Shown here piece by piece: positions 62,038-64,000 of a stretch of 64,000 nucleotides of DNA. The stretch is from the NCBI GenBank assembly GCA_015233895.1, contig JADFXG010000002.1:1-64000 (forward strand). The letters run 5' to 3'. Below the pieces are notes generated by a model. It worked only from the letters and a program-made list of their open reading frames with translations, searched no databases and was not told where the DNA came from. Numbering within the stretch: position 1 is the stretch's first letter; each line of letters starts with the position of its first letter. Both the position numbers and the translations under genes were made by a program. Source of the DNA: Nitrospirota bacterium. GTDB taxonomy: Bacteria > Nitrospirota > Thermodesulfovibrionia > Thermodesulfovibrionales > Magnetobacteriaceae.

Positions 62038-64000
62038 ATGAGATTATTGAGAAATCTTTTTAAAATTGATCTGAACCGCATATCTCTGACACTAAAAATG
62101 GCTCTTGTGTCAGTGCTGGTCGGTTTTATTGTAAGCGTTGCAGGTGGTTACGTACTCAGTAAAAACCTCAAAGCAGTGCTCAATGAACGGTTAACCGAAC
62201 AGCTTACCAAAGTGGCGGCTGACAACAGAAGGGTTTTTGACAAGTTTTACATTGGCTTCCATCAGCAAGTACGCCTGTTTGTATCTCGCAGTGACTTTCT
62301 AAATTATATTTCTAACGTAAAGTGGGACAATTCATCTGAGCCAATCATCCTGAAGGATGTTCCGCCGTGGGCTCCCCCTGCTTCAATGCTCCGGACATTT
62401 CAGCAGTTTAGCTATCTGTTGTTGTTTGATGCAAATGGAAACCTGAGGGAATTCTTTCAAAATGATGCCAGACCTCCTTCTGTTGGCCTCTTAAAACAAA
62501 ACTACTCACTTTTCTTGCAAATCAGTAACGACATCACAATGACAACATCCATAAGTGGAGAGCCATATGTCCTGTCCTCAAAGACTGTTTCAGATAATAA
62601 AGGAAACACTCTTGCCACCCTGATGATGGTCGAACGTGTGGATTCGGATATGCTGCAGGTTCTCTACGGAACCGATGCGCCAGGAGTAATAGCGATTGTT
62701 TCGTCAAAAGATTCAAAAGTAATAGTAAGCAATAAGCCCAATCTAATACCTCAGGGAACTACCTTCGACAACAATTTTAAAAAGAAATACACTTTTTTAG
62801 GAAAGTCTTTCTTAGACTATGGAGATGTGGACTCGTGGTTAATGATTGTCTCTTTAATCTCCAATGAGGATGTGGAGAGCCTGGATCGCACTATCATGCT
62901 TAGAACCAGGCTGTTGGGAATAGTAGGTGCGTCTTCCTTAATATTTTCTTTTGTAATCGTAATGATGTTTGCAATGAAAAAAATTTCACGTCTGAATCGT
63001 GAAATTACTGAGTTTTCAAAAGCGACAGGCGTAAACCTAAGTATGCAAAGCAATGCCGGCGACCAACTATTCCAACTTGAGAAGAGATTCAGGATGCTTT
63101 TAGATGAAATACTCATTTCGAGAAAAGAAATTGAAAATAAAAATGAAGAGTTAGAACTGAGAGTGGAGGAAAGAACTGAGGAGCTTGCTGCCGCTAATGA
63201 AGAGCTCTATGCCACTAATGAAGAGCTCAGTGCCACTAATGAAGAGCTCAGTGCCACTAATGAAGAACTTATTAATACAAACAATGTGTTAGAGCGTGAG
63301 GTATCGGAACGTAAGAAGGTTGAAGATGAGTTAGTAAAGGCAAAAGAGTCAGCAGAAGAGGCCAATAAAGCTAAGAGCACATTTTTAGCCAATATGAGCC
63401 ATGAGTTGCGCACCCCCATGAACGGTATCATAGGAATGACTAATCTGGCTCTGGACACACTCCTTGACAGCGACCAGAGGGAGTATTTAACCATAGTTAA
63501 AAACTCCTCAAACCATCTGCTTAACCTGATAAATGACGTATTGGATTACTCTAAAATAGAAGCCGGCAAAATGGAACTACAGGAGGCGGATTTTGATTTG
63601 TTTATAACTATAAAAACCACACTGGAACCTATGGTGATTACGGCAAACAACAAGGGAGTAAATCTAACAGTGGAGATTTCACCTGCAGTGCCGGCTTCAT
63701 TACAAGGAGATGCCGGAAGGCTGCGGCAGGTGTTGGTTAATCTTATCGGCAACTCTCTAAAGTTTACAGACAAAGGCAAAATTGAGTTGAAAGTGGATTT
63801 GGCTCAAAGAGTTTTAAAGACAGCTCAGCCCACTGATGAAAAAACTCAAATATTGTATTTCTCAATCTCTGATACAGGAATAGGTATTCCTAAAGAAAAC
63901 TTAGACGGAATTTTTGACAGCTTTAGCAGAGTAGAAAGTTTTTCAACCAAAAAATATGAAGGGACAGGGCTTGGGCTGGCAATAGTAAAAAAGGTTGTGG
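62038..64000 (+). CDS. Sensor histidine kinase, cut by the window edge
   Basis: At least 654 codons with no stop before the edge. Two membrane helices (about 20-40 and 297-317) enclose a cache-like sensor domain of about 250 residues; a coiled coil with three near-identical NEEL.A.. repeats ([13 protein letters not shown]) precedes the HisKA box ([18 protein letters not shown], phospho-His at residue 455), the N box ([15 protein letters not shown]) and G1/G2 ([26 protein letters not shown]). A hybrid kinase with receiver domains beyond the edge is likely. Ribosome site weak. Confidence 0.9.
   Translation, partial: MRLLRNLFKIDLNRISLTLKMALVSVLVGFIVSVAGGYVLSKNLKAVLNERLTEQLTKVAADNRRVFDKFYIGFHQQVRLFVSRSDFLNYISNVKWDNSSEPIILKDVPPWAPPASMLRTFQQFSYLLLFDANGNLREFFQNDARPPSVGLLKQNYSLFLQISNDITMTTSISGEPYVLSSKTVSDNKGNTLATLMMVERVDSDMLQVLYGTDAPGVIAIVSSKDSKVIVSNKPNLIPQGTTFDNNFKKKYTFLGKSFLDYGDVDSWLMIVSLISNEDVESLDRTIMLRTRLLGIVGASSLIFSFVIVMMFAMKKISRLNREITEFSKATGVNLSMQSNAGDQLFQLEKRFRMLLDEILISRKEIENKNEELELRVEERTEELAAANEELYATNEELSATNEELSATNEELINTNNVLEREVSERKKVEDELVKAKESAEEANKAKSTFLANMSHELRTPMNGIIGMTNLALDTLLDSDQREYLTIVKNSSNHLLNLINDVLDYSKIEAGKMELQEADFDLFITIKTTLEPMVITANNKGVNLTVEISPAVPASLQGDAGRLRQVLVNLIGNSLKFTDKGKIELKVDLAQRVLKTAQPTDEKTQILYFSISDTGIGIPKENLDGIFDSFSRVESFSTKKYEGTGLGLAIVKKVV

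Overview
The window comes from a magnetotactic bacterium of the phylum Nitrospirota, most like the 'Candidatus Magnetobacterium' group. This rests on two things read from the sequence: a minus-strand magnetosome gene cluster (about 32.9-56.7 kb) that combines recognisable mamK, mamP, mamM, mamQ (two copies), mamB, mamA, mamI, mamE and a stand-alone TauE-type mamO C-terminal domain with many long coiled-coil proteins, and a dissimilatory sulfite reductase operon (dsrA-dsrB-dsrD) in the same window. No 16S rRNA gene is present, so the assignment is by gene content only.

Layout. 0-5.5 kb: degraded IS256-type transposase tail, an efflux adaptor, larC, then dsrABD. 6-12.2 kb: a glycosyltransferase, a TPR membrane protein, then the conserved rpsB-tsf-pyrH-frr translation operon, followed by a small unnamed gene and a DksA-like zinc-finger gene ending in a clear terminator. 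12.4-23.4 kb: accessory and signalling genes (CHASE2 sensor, REC-PP2C phosphatase, CheY-like regulator, two repeat beta-propeller exoproteins, a Spy-like protein, two orphan peptide-type ABC permeases) with two matching ECF-type promoter candidates. 23.5-32.9 kb: cysS-cysE, a RelE-type toxin-antitoxin pair with a near-consensus promoter, housekeeping and membrane genes, and an orphan antitoxin-like gene. 32.9-56.7 kb: magnetosome cluster, all on the minus strand, with a candidate promoter at 56701-56730. 56.8-61.8 kb: a GAF remnant, two DUF1640 coiled-coil proteins, and an overlapping radical SAM / DUF354 / glycosyltransferase set. 62.0 kb to the right edge: a hybrid-type sensor histidine kinase cut by the window end.

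How the magnetosome genes fit together. MamK (actin-like filament) leads the cluster with small membrane and acidic proteins beside it. MamM and MamB (iron-type CDF transporters), MamQ (LemA), MamI, a LapA/MamL-like protein and an EcsC protein would shape and load the vesicle. MamE (protease plus PDZ plus one CXXCH) and MamP (PDZ plus two CXXCH) supply protease and redox functions. MamA is the TPR coat. Downstream come three coiled-coil genes, the TauE protein, a HEAT-repeat protein, three more coiled-coil genes, and finally two large proteins built from the same IDYEKI-containing repeat, one of them anchored in the membrane by a von Willebrand A domain protein architecture.

The least explained and most interesting part is this distal block (32.9-41.2 kb). 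The HEAT protein and the soluble repeat protein share an almost identical N-terminal module, while the soluble repeat protein and the VWA protein share their repeats. The three therefore look like parts of one scaffold, which I infer could bind magnetosome chains together or to the envelope. The cluster also carries non-coding repeats: a 118-bp inverted-repeat element between mamI and mamA, and a 30-bp tandem repeat with dispersed palindromes between mamB and the second mamQ.
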